DNA of 64,000 bases from Megalobrama amblycephala (GCF_018812025.1 NC_063061.1:2674501-2738500); one strand, 5' to 3'. Shown: positions 36,525 through 49,178, numbered from the stretch's first letter. Notes: generated by a model not told the origin, from the letters alone. A program made the numbers and translations.

Positions 36525-37813
36525 AGGGTCATGAAACCCCAAAACACTTTTTTTGAGATGTAAACAGATATGTATAGGCTGCACATCATTGAAAACACTA
36601 AAGGTACTCATTAATGTTATTCATAAGTGAAAAATAGTTATTTTTGCATTTTTCAGAGCGATTTCTGTCTGAGTCGGAGCAACGTCACAAAATCTGACGT
36701 TATCGTGTGCTTTCGGCCCAAGTATGGGCATGGTCGAATATGCTGACGTAGACTGTTTCGAGCGATTCTCGACATATATTCATGACATAAACCTCATTTA
36801 ATCCAATCACTGCACTGTAGTATGCATAAGATTATAATTGCGGTATTATGCATGAGGAAGCATCACTTCTCTCGCCTCGGTCTCTTGTCATTCAGAGACA
36901 TATCGTTGGTGTTCGTTTCCTCAGTGCTGCAACACAATGTATTTCCTGAGACGCGTCCAGAGCAGAGGTTTGTGTGGATTGTTTTTCTGTGATCTACCAG
37001 CACAAATGGAAAATATGTTCGTGTGAGATCGCATTACAGCGGAGAACTCAAATGTCACAAAAGTGCGGCTCATTCTCCTCTGCTGCTCTAGCTGCGTTCA
37101 AACACACGAGCCGTAGGCTGTTTCCCTCAGCACAGCAGCACATGAGTGTTGTTTGTATTTCTCGCGATGCGGTCAGAACTGGAGTTTGAACACAAACACA
37201 TCAAAAATACGATTGTTATTATGATATACACACGGAGCGCGCTTATGATCGGTTTCAGCGCGGAGCTCCGCGATGAGTTTAATAACACTAGCCACGTGAC
37301 ACATAGCTCATACAGAATAAAGTATCCGTGTTTAAAGTTTTTATTTCACACATTCTCCTGCACCAAACATTAACCAGCACGGTGTATGAACACATATTTC
37401 ATCAAGTCTTCTTCAAATGAATCATACGTGCAAACTGGACACTGATACAGTGGTGTAGCCTATCTGAACGCGACGACACGATTATTTTATAGACAAAAGA
37501 CTGATTTTGAGACTGCAGTGCTCGTAAATGTAATCAAAGTAGCCTATTATTAGCCATATTAAATATTCTTTCCCATTTCTCTCTTGTGCTTGGGAGTTTG
37601 TTGTCATTTTCTCCATGCTCATATATTAATATTCATTATTCTGTATAATGAGTGTGTTGTATGTCTGTGCTTCATTGGTTGTTCTCTCCCCTCTCCCCCC
37701 CCCCCTGTACACTCCCACTTTTCCAGAGCTTTACACGCCCATTTTAACAGACTTTTCCCAGCTCAGAGGTATGAACGACGAGGGTAAAACAGGGGGGTTT
37801 CATGACCCTTTAA
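36521..37813. repeat. TTAA-flanked element with AGGGTCATGAAACCCC ends
   Basis: Left TTAAAGGGTCATGAAACCCC, right GGGGTTTCATGACCCTTTAA: perfect inverted ends around about 1.3 kb. I see no transposase, so it is non-autonomous. Confidence 0.85.
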
Positions 37814-38062
37814 GAGTCAAAATGGGTCAAAAATTACTGAAATCACTGGCATCAATTTTCTTGAGAAGAGGTCTAACAGTAGCTTGTTTAAGGCTATCAG
37901 GGATTGTCCCTGAACTTAAACATTTTCTCATAAAAGACATAAAACAAGGTCCAAACGAATCAAAAAATTTGCTTTAAATACGTGGAGGGAGAACATCAGA
38001 AAGAAGGTTGAGTTCTTTAAAGTCGGATGGATTCTTATTGGCTGACAATGTTTTTATCACTC

Positions 38063-38255
38063 CAGAGGTGTTCAGTGGGCTTGAGGTCAGGCTCTGTGCA
38101 GACCTGTTCTTCTCACACACCCATCTCACCACACCGCTTCTGGACGGACCTCTCCATGCGCAGGAAACACTGTCATGTTGGAACAGGAACGTGCCTTGTG
38201 GAAACACTTCACACAATACTGGAAGCACAGAATCCCATAGAATATCACTGCATGT
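38063..38255 (-). pseudogene. Fragment of a Tc1-like transposase
   Basis: The minus strand encodes LFQHDSVSC followed by a degraded stretch with AQS and PLN in the places where this family has (P)AQSPDLNP. That fits the second catalytic Asp region of a Tc1/mariner transposase of a different kind from the one at 17 kb. Very degraded. Confidence 0.5.
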
Positions 38256-38559
38256 GATGGAAAAATGTGCATGTGGAGATACTTCTGCAAGATGATATTA
38301 CGTTGCTTCTTGCACGTTTCGCAACATTAAGTTTTATCCAAAACAGATTAATGCAAATCTGGTAATGTTTTATTATGCACCCAACTCTTTGTTATTTAAG
38401 GTAGAAATTAAACATTATACTGAGTTACTTTTTAGATTTTTAAATCCCCGTATCCGCTTACAAATATATATATATATAATCTATTTTTAATCTCTATAAT
38501 AAAAATGTATAATTCAGATTTTGATCTCCATATCCATTTACATATATTATATATATCTT

Positions 38560-38820
38560 CCAAGGGGTTTTTTCCCTCCTAGGACTTTTTCCCACGCTGG
38601 GTTTTCTCCTAGGGGGTTTTTTCCACCCCTGGGAGTCAGCCGACATTGGCTTAATGTAGCACCATCTTGTATATGTTACATATTACCACGCTTGTTTGTA
38701 CAGCTTATTTTTAACCACTTCCCTTTTTTTCTGTGCGTCTAATATGTAAAGCTGCTTTGAAACAATTACCAATTGTAAAAGCGCTATATAAATAAATTTG
38801 ACTTGACTTGACTTGACTTC
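38560..38820 (+). repeat. L2-like LINE 3' UTR and tail
   Basis: Contains GGAGTCAGCCGACATTGGC, AAGCTGCTTTGAAACAATTA and GCGCTATATAAATAAATTTG, ending in tandem GACTT units. This is the characteristic 3' end of a fish LINE. Confidence 0.8.
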
Positions 38821-40300
38821 TTGGTCTGAAAAATAGTAAAGCAAAACGTACCATTTTTAAAAAAAATTCCTTTATTTATTTATTTATTTATTCATGTGTT
38901 TGTTTGTTGTATATCTGTTTATCAAATTGTTATATATTTTGATATGCAAGTGATTACTGTCATGTTTAATGATTATAATCTGACTGGCAATTTGTTTGTT
39001 GCATATGGCAGCAGTCAGGGAATGAAATGGGAAAAGTCCAGTGGGTGCCACTAAAAGCAGGTTCAGTTTTATCCGAAACAGATGAACTTGAATCTGGCAA
39101 GGCTTGAACAGTCTGTATGCACTGCAGTTTGGAAATGAAATGTTTGTTGTGGCGCTAAAAGGTTAATGCTCAATGGTGTTTGAAAGTAGCACACCAAACC
39201 TGACCTAGTGTTAAAAAAGCAAACATGAGATAAAAACACATTTGCTAAAGCAACCATGGCATTTTAGCTTGTTTCTAGAGCTCTTTTATTGTGACTTGTG
39301 TCTCACGAGATTCACAAGAGTAAAGCTGTACCAGGTGAGCTACCGAGCAAGTTTACTAGTCAGGAAAGCCACACGTATGTTATGCAAATATCCAAATGTA
39401 TTTGTTTACAAACCATGCACTATGGTAAAAGTGTTTTGAGTCATAACATATATTGTGCAAGGCATCCATAATCTGACCCTGTAATCATCATTTGTGTGAA
39501 AATTACTGCCACTAGTGTTAATTTCAGCTGAACGCAGTGGTGAATTGTATGCTTTAGGTACGTTTTTTTATGTTTTGCCAAAATGTAGGCTGAGGAACCT
39601 TTTTCCAGTGAACCCATGTTGAATATTTTCCTTCGTTGGAACTGTGAGGCGCTGCATTCAGTGTGCCAGCTTCATATTACTCAGAAACCCGTTTCATGAA
39701 GTTCTCTGCTGCTGAGCTGCCGTTTTTAGCGACAGTAGTGAGGACTGATAGATGGGGCAGTGACTACGTGTCGACTTTGCACCTCATCTACCCCTAAAAG
39801 ATGCATATTAGTACCTTAGTGTAGAAAATGTACCCTTAAAATACTTTAATTTGACACTTTAAGGGTACTGCCCTAGCTCAGAAGAAGTTTTTGAACAGAA
39901 ACGAATGAGTCGGTTATTGAGTCCAGAGCTATAAAATGATGTGGATAGCTCGGATCACGTGGAAGAATTTGAGGAGAAATATTCCTCCTGAGAACCAGGA
40001 GTCTCTGTTTAATCTTCTTGCAGTCGAGGAAAACAAATTACCCTCGTTCTTGATTTCTCTTCCCTGTAGACTCTCCTGCGGACCAGTGGCGGCTCACGTG
40101 ACATCATACTCTGTTCGTTTGGCACGGTTTTGAGGACAGGCCAGGGTAAATGCGCTGTTTAGGGTGACAGTGATCGAGTTACTACACCTCCTAACTCACT
40201 GAATGATCCCATACAAAGTCCTGCAGCCTGAATTAGTCACACATGTTTGCATATGTACACAAACACACCCAGCAACAAACACACAGGCAAACACGGCCAC
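38821..40300. other. Non-coding, nothing recognised
   Basis: AT-rich and unique-looking. Confidence 0.3.
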
Positions 40301-40319
40301 ACAGACACACATGCACGCA

Positions 40320-41080
40320 ACACTGGTGGTCCTGTAAGGAGCGGTCTTAAAGCCCTCTCTCCGTCTGTCTCCTTTATCTTACCTGGGAGGCCCAGACAAA
40401 GGCGTATTCTCCGCGAATAAACAGGCCCATCATGTTTGGGCTTCTCTCCTAAGAAAACAGCGTCTATGGGAAGGAACTGAGCAGCCAACATTGTGGTCCT
40501 TTTTTGCATGCCAGTCATATCAGAATGGAAACTTACCCAGAGATGCCTGCTTTGCTATAAGTGAGTTTTGTGTTTGAGTAATTGATTGAGGAGATGTGCA
40601 TGCAAACAGAGCTCTTCTTCGCGCATGTGCGTGTCTTGCTCTGCTGAGAACCATCACTTTCCATTCTCTGTGAGGATAGCCAGAGTTCGTGCCATGCATT
40701 CGTCCCCTCCTGGACGGCCGTAGACAGAAACAGAGGGAAGAGTTAGGATCGTTCCCAGGTACCAGCCTTTTATTGGCCTTCTAAATTAGCCTGTGTTTGG
40801 CTTGAGCTTTATCTGCGTCTCGGCCGCAGTGACATTGAAGTGCCTCCTGCTAAAGACTGCTATGAGCAGCTTTATGGGTGCAGATAGTGTTTTATCTGAC
40901 CATCTAGATAAAAGAGGCAGGGTTGCTCCTCGCTGTGGCACTTGAGAGGGCTTTTCCCAGATCTGGAGCATGTTGAATTCCTAGCCCCGGCAGTAAATTG
41001 TATTCCAGACAGATATGCATTTCTGGACAGATTTCACCCTGAAGAAGCTGGAATGCACAGTCTCGCCGTAGAGAACACGT
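40320..41080. promoter_or_regulatory. Candidate conserved non-coding region about 11 kb upstream of pitx1
   Basis: Repeat-free and GC-balanced, especially 40740-41030, with closely spaced TTATCTG, TGATAA-like GATAAAAG, CATCTAGATAAA and CCAGATCTGG short sites. It has enhancer-like texture, not aligned. Confidence 0.3.
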
Positions 41081-41384
41081 GAATCACCAGGTAATAGTTT
41101 CATTGATCAAACAGATTATACTGTTATAGACACTAAACTCTCAGATTTACACCAAGAGCCCAGTCTTCTTCATTATTGGCAGTTTCCTGAGCATGACTTT
41201 AGTTGATCCTCTCTGTAATTCCACAACAACCCCAAAAATACAATAAAGTTTAAGATATAAAATGATTAGTGTTTTGATTTTTGTTTAATCACAAGGCTTT
41301 AGAAATATACCCTGAGTTCCTCTTGAGCAGATCTGGTTATTAACAGGCATCAGGCTGCTAATGCACCTCTCATACAGACACTGG

Positions 41385-41690
41385 TTTTGCGAGCGAACAC
41401 AGAACGTTCTTCCAGTAACGTTAATAGAATGTTCATTCAGAGTAATCTGGTCTTTAATTATGTTTTCAAAACACTGTTTATACATCGTTCATGGAATGTT
41501 TTTCCTGAAACACCTTTTTTTTTTTTTTAAATGTTACCTCTTGTTTCAGATTCCCAATGTTTGCAAAATGATCAAATGGACTATTCAATTAACTTTTGCA
41601 TAATTTTTTTTTCTAAAACGTAAACATTTTAAAAGTTTTGAACATTCTGACAACATTCAGAAATAACATTTTTAGAGCATATTTTTGTTA
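41385..41690 (-). repeat. AACGTTC-rich interspersed repeat, copy 4
   Basis: AACGTTCTTCCAGTAACGTT and TACATCGTTCATGGAATGTT are the complement of the landmarks in copies 1-3, so it is inverted relative to them. Confidence 0.75.
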
Positions 41691-41827
41691 GTTGTGCATC
41701 AGTGTGAACCGTTCAAAACTGAAGCACTTGATTTGGATTTGCATTCACAATAATTTGCAATAAACTCTGAATTTGCTCTATAAATGCCACCAAAGAAGTA
41801 TTTTGTGCAACACTCTAAAATGTCTAA

Positions 41828-42850
41828 GGGGCCGTTTGCATGACACCATTTTCAACTAAAAACAGAAAAGTTTTTTTGGCCGTTCATTTACACAACAACA
41901 ACGTTTTAGGGCCTGAAAATGCTAATTTTTGAAAAAAGTTTTTAAAAACTATACTGTTATCGTCTTCGTGTAAAACTGTGAAACTGTGAAAACGGTGAGG
42001 TCATGTGCATGCGTGTTACGTGTTCAGTCTACAGGCACATAGTGTTTCTTTACAATGTGACATTGCCATCTACTGGCCTGGAGGCAGAATACAGTGTTTT
42101 TAGCCGTTTTCGCGGATCCATGTGAATGGGGATCGCTTTGACAATGTTGTCTGTACACGAAAAACACAAAGGAAAAACGTTTTCGTTTTTAGTTCATCGT
42201 TGTTGTGAAAACGTACCCTAGCACAAAGTATATTTAGGTTTATTACATTCGAATGCATATCCTTTCAAAGTATACTCCATTTGATAGCGTGGGCTATTAT
42301 ACAGTGTCTGCACTATTTTTCTCCAGTTACGAGCGATAAAAATGTCTTTATATTCTTTTAAACTAAAGTTGCCCCTCACACAAGCGCATGTCAATGCGGG
42401 CAGTATTTTGTTGTTGTTATCTTTCTTTAATTTCATTTTCTACTGTGAAACAATGGTAGTGTTGCTAATTTGTGGAACAGCTAAGATTATGTTTACATAA
42501 CTAAATAGGAACAGTTTTTCCTTTTCATTTTTAACGTGGTCAAAACGATCCCCGTTCACACGGATCTAAGAAAATGACTAAAAACGCTGCCAGGCCAGTA
42601 GATGGCGATGTCACTTTGTAGAGAAAAACTCTGCGCCTATGGACTGAACACATAATACACATGATGTCACCGTTTTCACAGATTCACGTTTTGGTATTTT
42701 ACATGGAGACGATAACGGTATTGTTTTCAAAAACGTGCACTTTGAAACCCATTTTCAAAAGTTTGCGTTTGTCATGTAAATGAATAGCCAAAACGCCATT
42801 CATTCGTTTTTTGTTTTTAGTTAAAAAAGGTGTTGTGTAAACAGACCCAG
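41828..42850. repeat. Long palindromic MITE (GGGCCGTTTGCATGAC ends)
   Basis: GGCCGTTTGCATGACACC and the inverted GGTGTTGTGTAAACAGACC mark the ends. Inner arms pair (GTGACATTGCCATCTACTGG against CCAGTAGATGGCGATGTCAC). The central 200 bp is unpaired AT-rich DNA. Confidence 0.8.
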
Positions 42851-44319
42851 ATTAGTGCAAAGAAATTCAACAAAAATCAGGCGCTGTCCTACTATTCTGG
42901 TGACAAAACTATTTCTGCTGATGGCTAAATGTCACTGAGTGACACCAAACATGCTTTATCACTGTCAGAGCAAAGAGCCAAAGTCAGTCTCAGAAACTTT
43001 GAGGTTTGAGGTTTTGTAGCAAGAAACCGCAGACATGAGTCCATGCTGACGTCCTTCTAGTCTCTCGCCCTTGAGGGCTGAATCTGCAAAGCTGAAGAGG
43101 TTATTTATTTATTTAGATCATTGATTCATAACAGAAGTGGTAATTAAATAGTCATTATATACTTCTCTAACTCTGGGGATCTTGTCTATTGTGTGTTTGT
43201 TCTGTGGAAGCACACCTTTCTGAATCTCTGGTTGTCTTCAGCACACACCCTGACAGCTTTTTAATCATCTTTCCAGCTTTTTGTCTCTCTCGACAGCGTG
43301 CTTTTCTTCTGTGAGGACTCCAGTGAAGACCTCACCTTCCCCTCATTCAGAAGCCATGAAGCGAGACTACTAAGGCCCTCACACTGCTCTACGCCCTACC
43401 GCAGGACATTTACCGCTCTGACATCGCCCTCGCTTTACTTTGTCTCTTTGTTTGTCCGAAAATATTGTTTAAATATGTATTTTTCACAACGGTAATGTTT
43501 GCTCGATAAATCTTATTGTCAGGACACATGACGTAAAAACGCTCAGCTCCCACGGGTGATTTTTTTCTTCTGTTTTTCCTCATCAAACCCTGTAAAAACA
43601 GCAGCTAAAGATACAACTACATTCAGTTACTATGTGCTGAAAGCCTTTGTGTGTGAAATATCTTAAAAACACACGCATGCATAAAGAATCATGAAAAGAA
43701 ACGAGTTCAGAGCTAAAGCAAATGTACAGAAGCCAAGCTTTTAAAATAGCTTAATTGCACAGAACAAGCTAGTTAAGGAAAGTTAAGCCTGTAAAACAGT
43801 CCGACAAATGTTTCCACTGTTCATCAGTGCTGGTTTATTTATTGACATAAATGCATTTTTCACTACCTTTCATATAAACATACAATGGAGTTTGATGACT
43901 TTAGCTATTTTAAAAAAAATTGTAACGTTTATTTTATTCACTAAAAAAAAAAAATATATGTGCGTTTTTAAACGTGGTTAAATGCAGTTTGCGCACTGTC
44001 ATGGGCTTTACAATGCGTAACTGCTTGTTTAATTCATGTTAAATACTTTGGAAATAAAATACTTTAATTGCATGACATATAACCTGGAAACTTGTGCTGG
44101 TCTAGTTTTTAATCTTAGTGATGAAGAATAGACATGCTTTATTAATCCCATATAAAAACTGAAATGATATGTTCATGCATGACTTCCCAACCTGAAGCAG
44201 TTCGTTGGATAGAGGGTTTGAGTCCGTTCTGCTACATATCTGATCATGACAGCACGTGTTAGTTTGAGGATCTAACTAATTCTGAAGAATTATCAGTTAT
44301 TATAACTAACACCTCTTCT
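42851..44319. other. Non-coding, nothing recognised
   Basis: AT-rich with an A run at 43944-43955; no exons. Confidence 0.3.
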
Positions 44320-44575
44320 CCAGCGAGCAGGGAACGTTCTGGCAAGGTTCTCTCGAAGTTATAAACAAACGTTCTTCCAGTAACATTAATAGAACCTTTA
44401 ATGACGCTAAAGCATTATTTATACGGCGTTCATGGAAGGTTTTTTTTCTTAAATGTTTTAGTAGTTGGATATTCATTGGATGTTTCAGAACGTTTAGAGA
44501 ACATTCAAAAGTAATGATCCCATAAAGTTTGAAGAATGATCAAATGTAATGTTTCCTTAACGTTCACATAACCAA
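44320..44575 (-). repeat. AACGTTC-rich interspersed repeat, copy 5
   Basis: GAGCAGGGAACGTTCT, AACGTTCTTCCAGTAACATT and TTTTAGTAGTTGGA: inverted relative to copies 1-3. It abuts the next element directly. Confidence 0.75.
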
Positions 44576-45538
44576 CACTCTAAAAAACATCCAATTTGGA
44601 TTGTTTTCAACCCTAGAGCTGGATAAATGTAGGACAGAACACATGTTGGGCTAATTTTACCCAGCAAATTGGGTTGTTTATTTAACCCTGCATAATGGGT
44701 CGATTCATTTTTTACTATAATACTTTCTGTCTTTCTTTATTAATTTATACATTAATTAATGTTTACGGATTAACTTAAATCCTCTAAATGATAATTCCTT
44801 TATTTTCGATTATATTTTATAGTATATCATATTTGATTGTACATATTGCCTACATTTTAAGCTTGTTTAACAAATATTAGGAGTAAAAATTAAACATTTA
44901 GAAGTAATTCAAGTGTAATGGATCAGTCTCCGTTGGCCTGTTTCCACCGTAACGGCGCTGGATCTCGTGCCGGAGATGACGCACGTTCGGCGGGGGAACT
45001 GATAACTTCAGACCGCCGCCTGCGTTTCACTCGTAGCCGGAAACATGCTGTGACTGACTCCATAACCTGTTCATAAACAATCAGTGTACAATTCTGAGAA
45101 TATATTTTAACATCCTAAGTATTCATATTCTATCTTTTTGAATAAAATCATAACATTTTATGCAATCGGGCATCGGGCGTTTCCATCACGCGAAAATTCC
45201 GGCGCGACACTCGTTTGTGACCCACATCGCGCCCCTGTATGTTACTTTACATAAAATTAAACGCTATACAGAACAATAACGAACTTTTAGATAAAATAAT
45301 ATTTTATTATTTATTATTTATTTTTTTACCGAAGACATGCACCAATTTGACGGAGCTGCACTGTTCTCTCCTGAAGAAGGCGCTAAAACCCCACGATAAA
45401 CAACTCAACCCCTGGGTTATTACGTCTGACCCAGGAGCTGGGTAACACAAAAACTACCCAAACACTGGAAAAATAACCTAAAAAAAAAATCACCCGAAAT
45501 GCTCAACCCAGGAAAAATATTCCAAGATTTTTTAGAGT
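44576..45538. repeat. CACTCTAAAAA-ended element with a GC-rich interior
   Basis: Left CACTCTAAAAAAC and right TTTTTTAGAGT, with GGGTTGTTTATTTAACCC near the left end and AACTCAACCCCTGGGTT near the right, relate it to the CTGGGTT MITE. The middle includes CpG-rich segments (44935-45050 and 45165-45235) not found in the short copies. Confidence 0.7.
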
Positions 45539-48420
45539 AAAAAAAAAAACAAACCAAACAAACCCTCTTTGAAAAAACTGACGTTTTGAACGTTTGAGCT
45601 TAATGGGAACGTCTCATTCATGTCTGCAGCACAATATACTTACTGAAGTTGAATGATTAGGAGTTTGTTCAAATTACTTATCTATGAATGCAAAGTAGTA
45701 ATAATAATGCTTGACTTATAAAGATCTCTAATATTTTACTAATTATGGAAACATAAGGATTCACCTAATGTTTTCATGAATGGTCGCTTAAATCAGCTAT
45801 TACACGGATACTGGAGCAAAATTTTTTGTGTGAATTGTACATATGATGAACGACAAAAACCGTGTGTGATCATTTCTTATATTATTATACCAAAGACTTG
45901 ACAACGAATGCAGAATCAAACTGGCAATAAAATGAGAGAAGTGGAAAATACACCATTTTCTTCATGACAAATCAGTAAAATTTGTCCCTTTGAACTGGAC
46001 CAACATCCTCTCATTATATTACTGGAGAGACAGGTCAAAGCTTTAGAGGTCTCCAGGAGTTATGGCCTGTCACAGTCCACCTCTGACCAGAGAAACCTGC
46101 AGACCTCCATCACAACATCATGAAAACACTGCTGTATTTACTGCGGCTGTTTCTATAGAGCTATAATAATATCAATTAACAAAGAAAAAAGGGCATTATA
46201 ATCATGACCTGCAACATTAAAATTATTATGCCTATTATTAATATTTTTAACTTTAATTATAATGATTTTGAGACAACCATTTATTTTTCTAGCAAAGTTT
46301 AAAATGTGCTCGAATTACAGGTCACTTTATTTTATTTTCCAGATTATTTCAAAGATCTTCACAGCCAAAATAACCCACAGAGACAATGATCAAACAAATA
46401 CACACGACAAACAACAGGATAAAAATGACAATATCCGTTCTCTTTTTACACGAAATTATTATTTTTATCAATCGCGCCCTGTCTCTTTTTCCTGCGCGCT
46501 CCCGCTCTCACACACTCGAGCCCGCGCGCGCGCGCGCGCACATAAACTAGTTGTCAGTTTCGTGAGTCAGTAGCGGAGCAGTATCTTGCTGTTATTGAAA
46601 TAGTGACACTCCGCTATTATTAGACACTGCAGACGAACAATCTCTTAATCTCTTAATCTTTCACGGCTTGAAGAGGTGTTGTTGAATTTAATCATTATAA
46701 CTTAATGAATGACAGAATCTTTTAAGTTACAGTAGGCTAGGCTTTAATAAGATTCTCTATCTTGTGGTTGAAGAACTAACTTTTGATACCTGTGATGAGA
46801 TTGAAGCTGATTTGAATGCATGATTTACAATGTATTGTTGATTAAATAAAGTGTGTGTGTAAGAAAGAGAGATTTTTAAACACGCTATCTTTCTCTCATA
46901 AAATGTCTTGGTTGATACCCGTTGTATAAGCCGAATAATTTACTTCATTATTGTAAAATAATGCATGACCACTTCGCTTCATAATGTGCATTTTCAATAA
47001 TTCAGCGACCCATCGTTACTCATTCCTGACATTATTCCTACTTTTACACAGTTTCTCAAAGCATAACACATCGCACCAAATAATTCTAATTCAAACAAAT
47101 CAGGGAATATCCCACAATACACTCGCAAGATGTGCAGAGAGCTCATGTCAGTGTTTTGATCTGTCATCTCCAGCACACAGAAGCTCTGAGAGTGAGAAGA
47201 TTCCAGCAGAGCTCGTGCTAAACTCAGTCTGGAGGTCAAACAATAATCCCAGCAAATAAACAGAGGGAAAGTGTTCGTGTGATCGGGTAAGACACCAGCC
47301 CTTATGATTAAAACAACACATTTTCAGAGCAACCAGGCAATAGATGACTTTGGAAACCAGTTTTAAAGAAGTGGTGTTATTTTCATGACCTCAGTCGATG
47401 CACAAATACTTCTGATGAACACTGTGGTACAGTTTCGGACGAGTCGACTTTTCCTCATTGCGTTTGTAAATCCTTATCGAGGGAAATGTTAAACAATAAT
47501 CTCTTTGTCGGTGCATTTACCTCATTTGCATAATGGCAGGTGTGTTGGTGTCACAACTCTAGTGAGATACAAAAAAAAAATTACAAACATATTAAAAATA
47601 TAGATAGTTTCGTGTTAGCGCTTAGATATTCAACATGTTCAATTGCATTTGTTACTTCATGTACTGTCAGAAATATTGAGGACATCCTTAGCCTCATGTT
47701 TTTATTTAATGACTGATTGAAAAACAACATAAATGAAGGCAATTAATTTGTTGCATAGCTTGAGACTCTGGTAGCTAAAGTCATAAAATAACATGAGAAA
47801 TCAATTGTGATTTTGGGAATGTGACCATGAGCTTATATAAAAGGTTCGGGTTTGCTGTTGAACTCATTAAAGTTTGCTAAAAATATATTTAATCAGTGCG
47901 TGTTAATCAATATGAAATGTTATTATCTGTGATTAACGTATCTATGTAGCCTAATTAATATTTAGGCAATAATTTCGGAAAAATAATAAGAGGAATATAC
48001 GAACTGAACATGACAACGATGTCCAAGTACGCACAGACTAATGAATTATATTATATATATATATTATATTAATCGATGTTTATTTTTATTTACTTATTTG
48101 TTTGTTTTTTTCATTTGAAGCATCTTGTTTTATGATCGTTTTGCACTTATTCATTTATTCCATCCGTTTAAGACCATATAAGCAACTTATTTTAAAACGT
48201 AATAATAAACACATTCACAAAAATGTGATATCTAATACTGAACTAAATGCATGATGTGAAGCATTCACTGTCTTCAAATAATCTTTATTCCTAACGTATT
48301 ATTAAATAAGAGATTTCCATTCAGTCAATATAAAGCATAAAACGATTAAAATACTTTAAAATATTACTATTAAAATACAAGAAAGTACAGGAAATAAACT
48401 AACACGGTGCGAAATAAAAA
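45539..48420. other. Non-coding; one CG tract and candidate regulatory DNA at 47380-47560
   Basis: Mostly AT-rich. 47380-47560 is repeat-free and carries ATTTGCATAAT and AAACAATAATC sites. No exon is recognised. Confidence 0.3.
46523..46538. repeat. (CG)8 tract
   Basis: A 16-base alternating CG run in otherwise AT-rich DNA, a strong Z-DNA former. Confidence 0.95.
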
Positions 48421-48479
48421 CATCACACACTGATGATGGCAGTGACAGTAATTCGTGCACTCGATCTGAAATATCATCT

Positions 48480-48722
48480 TCATCACTCTACAGCAGAGCT
48501 TCATCCTCCATCAGGCGCGCGTGACGTCATGCGGACGGAGTGCGGGTGTGACGTCACTCCATCTACCGGATAGAGGCTGCGGTGCCGCGCATCTTCTTGC
48601 GCATAAACTTGAACGTTGCTTACAACCACACAGTTGAGGAACTATATATTATAAATGAATGGAGACGATTTAACACACGAGAAAAGGAAACAAACAGCCT
48701 TTCAGAGAACTGACACGTGAGT
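48480..48722 (+). promoter_or_regulatory. Candidate distal pitx1 promoter with twin CREs and a possible 5' UTR exon
   Basis: Two perfect cAMP-response elements TGACGTCA sit at 48522-48529 and 48549-48556 in a locally GC-rich, CpG-containing patch. A TATA-like run (CTATATATTATAAATG) follows about 90 bases downstream near 48642. A consensus splice donor GTGAGT starts at 48717, so an untranslated exon ending at 48716 that splices to the coding exon region near 51.4-51.8 kb is possible. No transcript evidence was available; the elements could also belong to a divergent non-coding RNA. Confidence 0.35.
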
Positions 48723-49143
48723 CATTATTCGTCGCTTAATATTGTTTATCTATTATCTCAGCCTGTGTAACATAGTTTGTGTTGTTCTCGCTTTGTATAA
48801 TGGGTTGTTATAACGCGATAAATCTTGAAATGGTGGTGTGGTTATTGCATATGCAAAGCAATTAATATAAATGTTTATAAATGAATATACAAACAATGAC
48901 TATGCATGTAACAGAATAACAGGCGCGTGTTTTGCATATAGTGTCCAGTATGACCGCTGGAGTTTGCAGCTCGTGCACTGCGGCTCTTTTCGGAGTTTTG
49001 ATATAGTGTCAGACACGATACTCCGTCCTTCAGGCCTACATACTTCACGAAGGTGGTGGTCATCATTTAACAAAACAGCGTTGTGATTTTAGTATGTTTT
49101 AGTCTATTTTAGGACACTGTCACGTTGTGCAAACGTTTGGAAA

Positions 49144-49144
<1 letters not shown>

Positions 49145-49176
<32 letters not shown>
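49145..49176. repeat. (TG)16 microsatellite
   Basis: 32-bp TG tract between the candidate distal promoter and the pitx1 coding exons. Confidence 0.97.

Positions 49177-49178
<2 letters not shown>

Larger units (their letters stand above)
34812..38060 (-). mobile_element. Degraded L2/CR1-like LINE, interrupted by two elements
   Basis: Minus-strand pieces of a reverse transcriptase occur in the expected order: ATVRPLLKK and related residues near 37870-37900; LEKIVFIQLQSFF near 35800-35840; SAFDTVHHKILLSR near 35640-35680; HGVSQGSVLAPVLF near 35480-35520; FHCYADDTQLYLPLK (YADD catalytic motif) near 35400-35450; and the C-terminal HALVRSHLSYCNSL to LHWLPVHFRI at 34890-35130. Frameshifts and stops break it. 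The 3' side ends in TTCAA repeats. Elements occupy 35843-37813. Confidence 0.85.

Noticed and set aside
46262..46573. 103-codon ORF ending in an Arg/Ala run
   Set aside because: The run is the CG microsatellite translated; the rest is low-complexity AT-rich sequence.
1..48000. Exons of macroH2A (the upstream neighbour of pitx1 in other vertebrates)
   Set aside because: I looked for histone-fold and macro-domain coding on both strands and found none; the gene is probably further left, outside the window.
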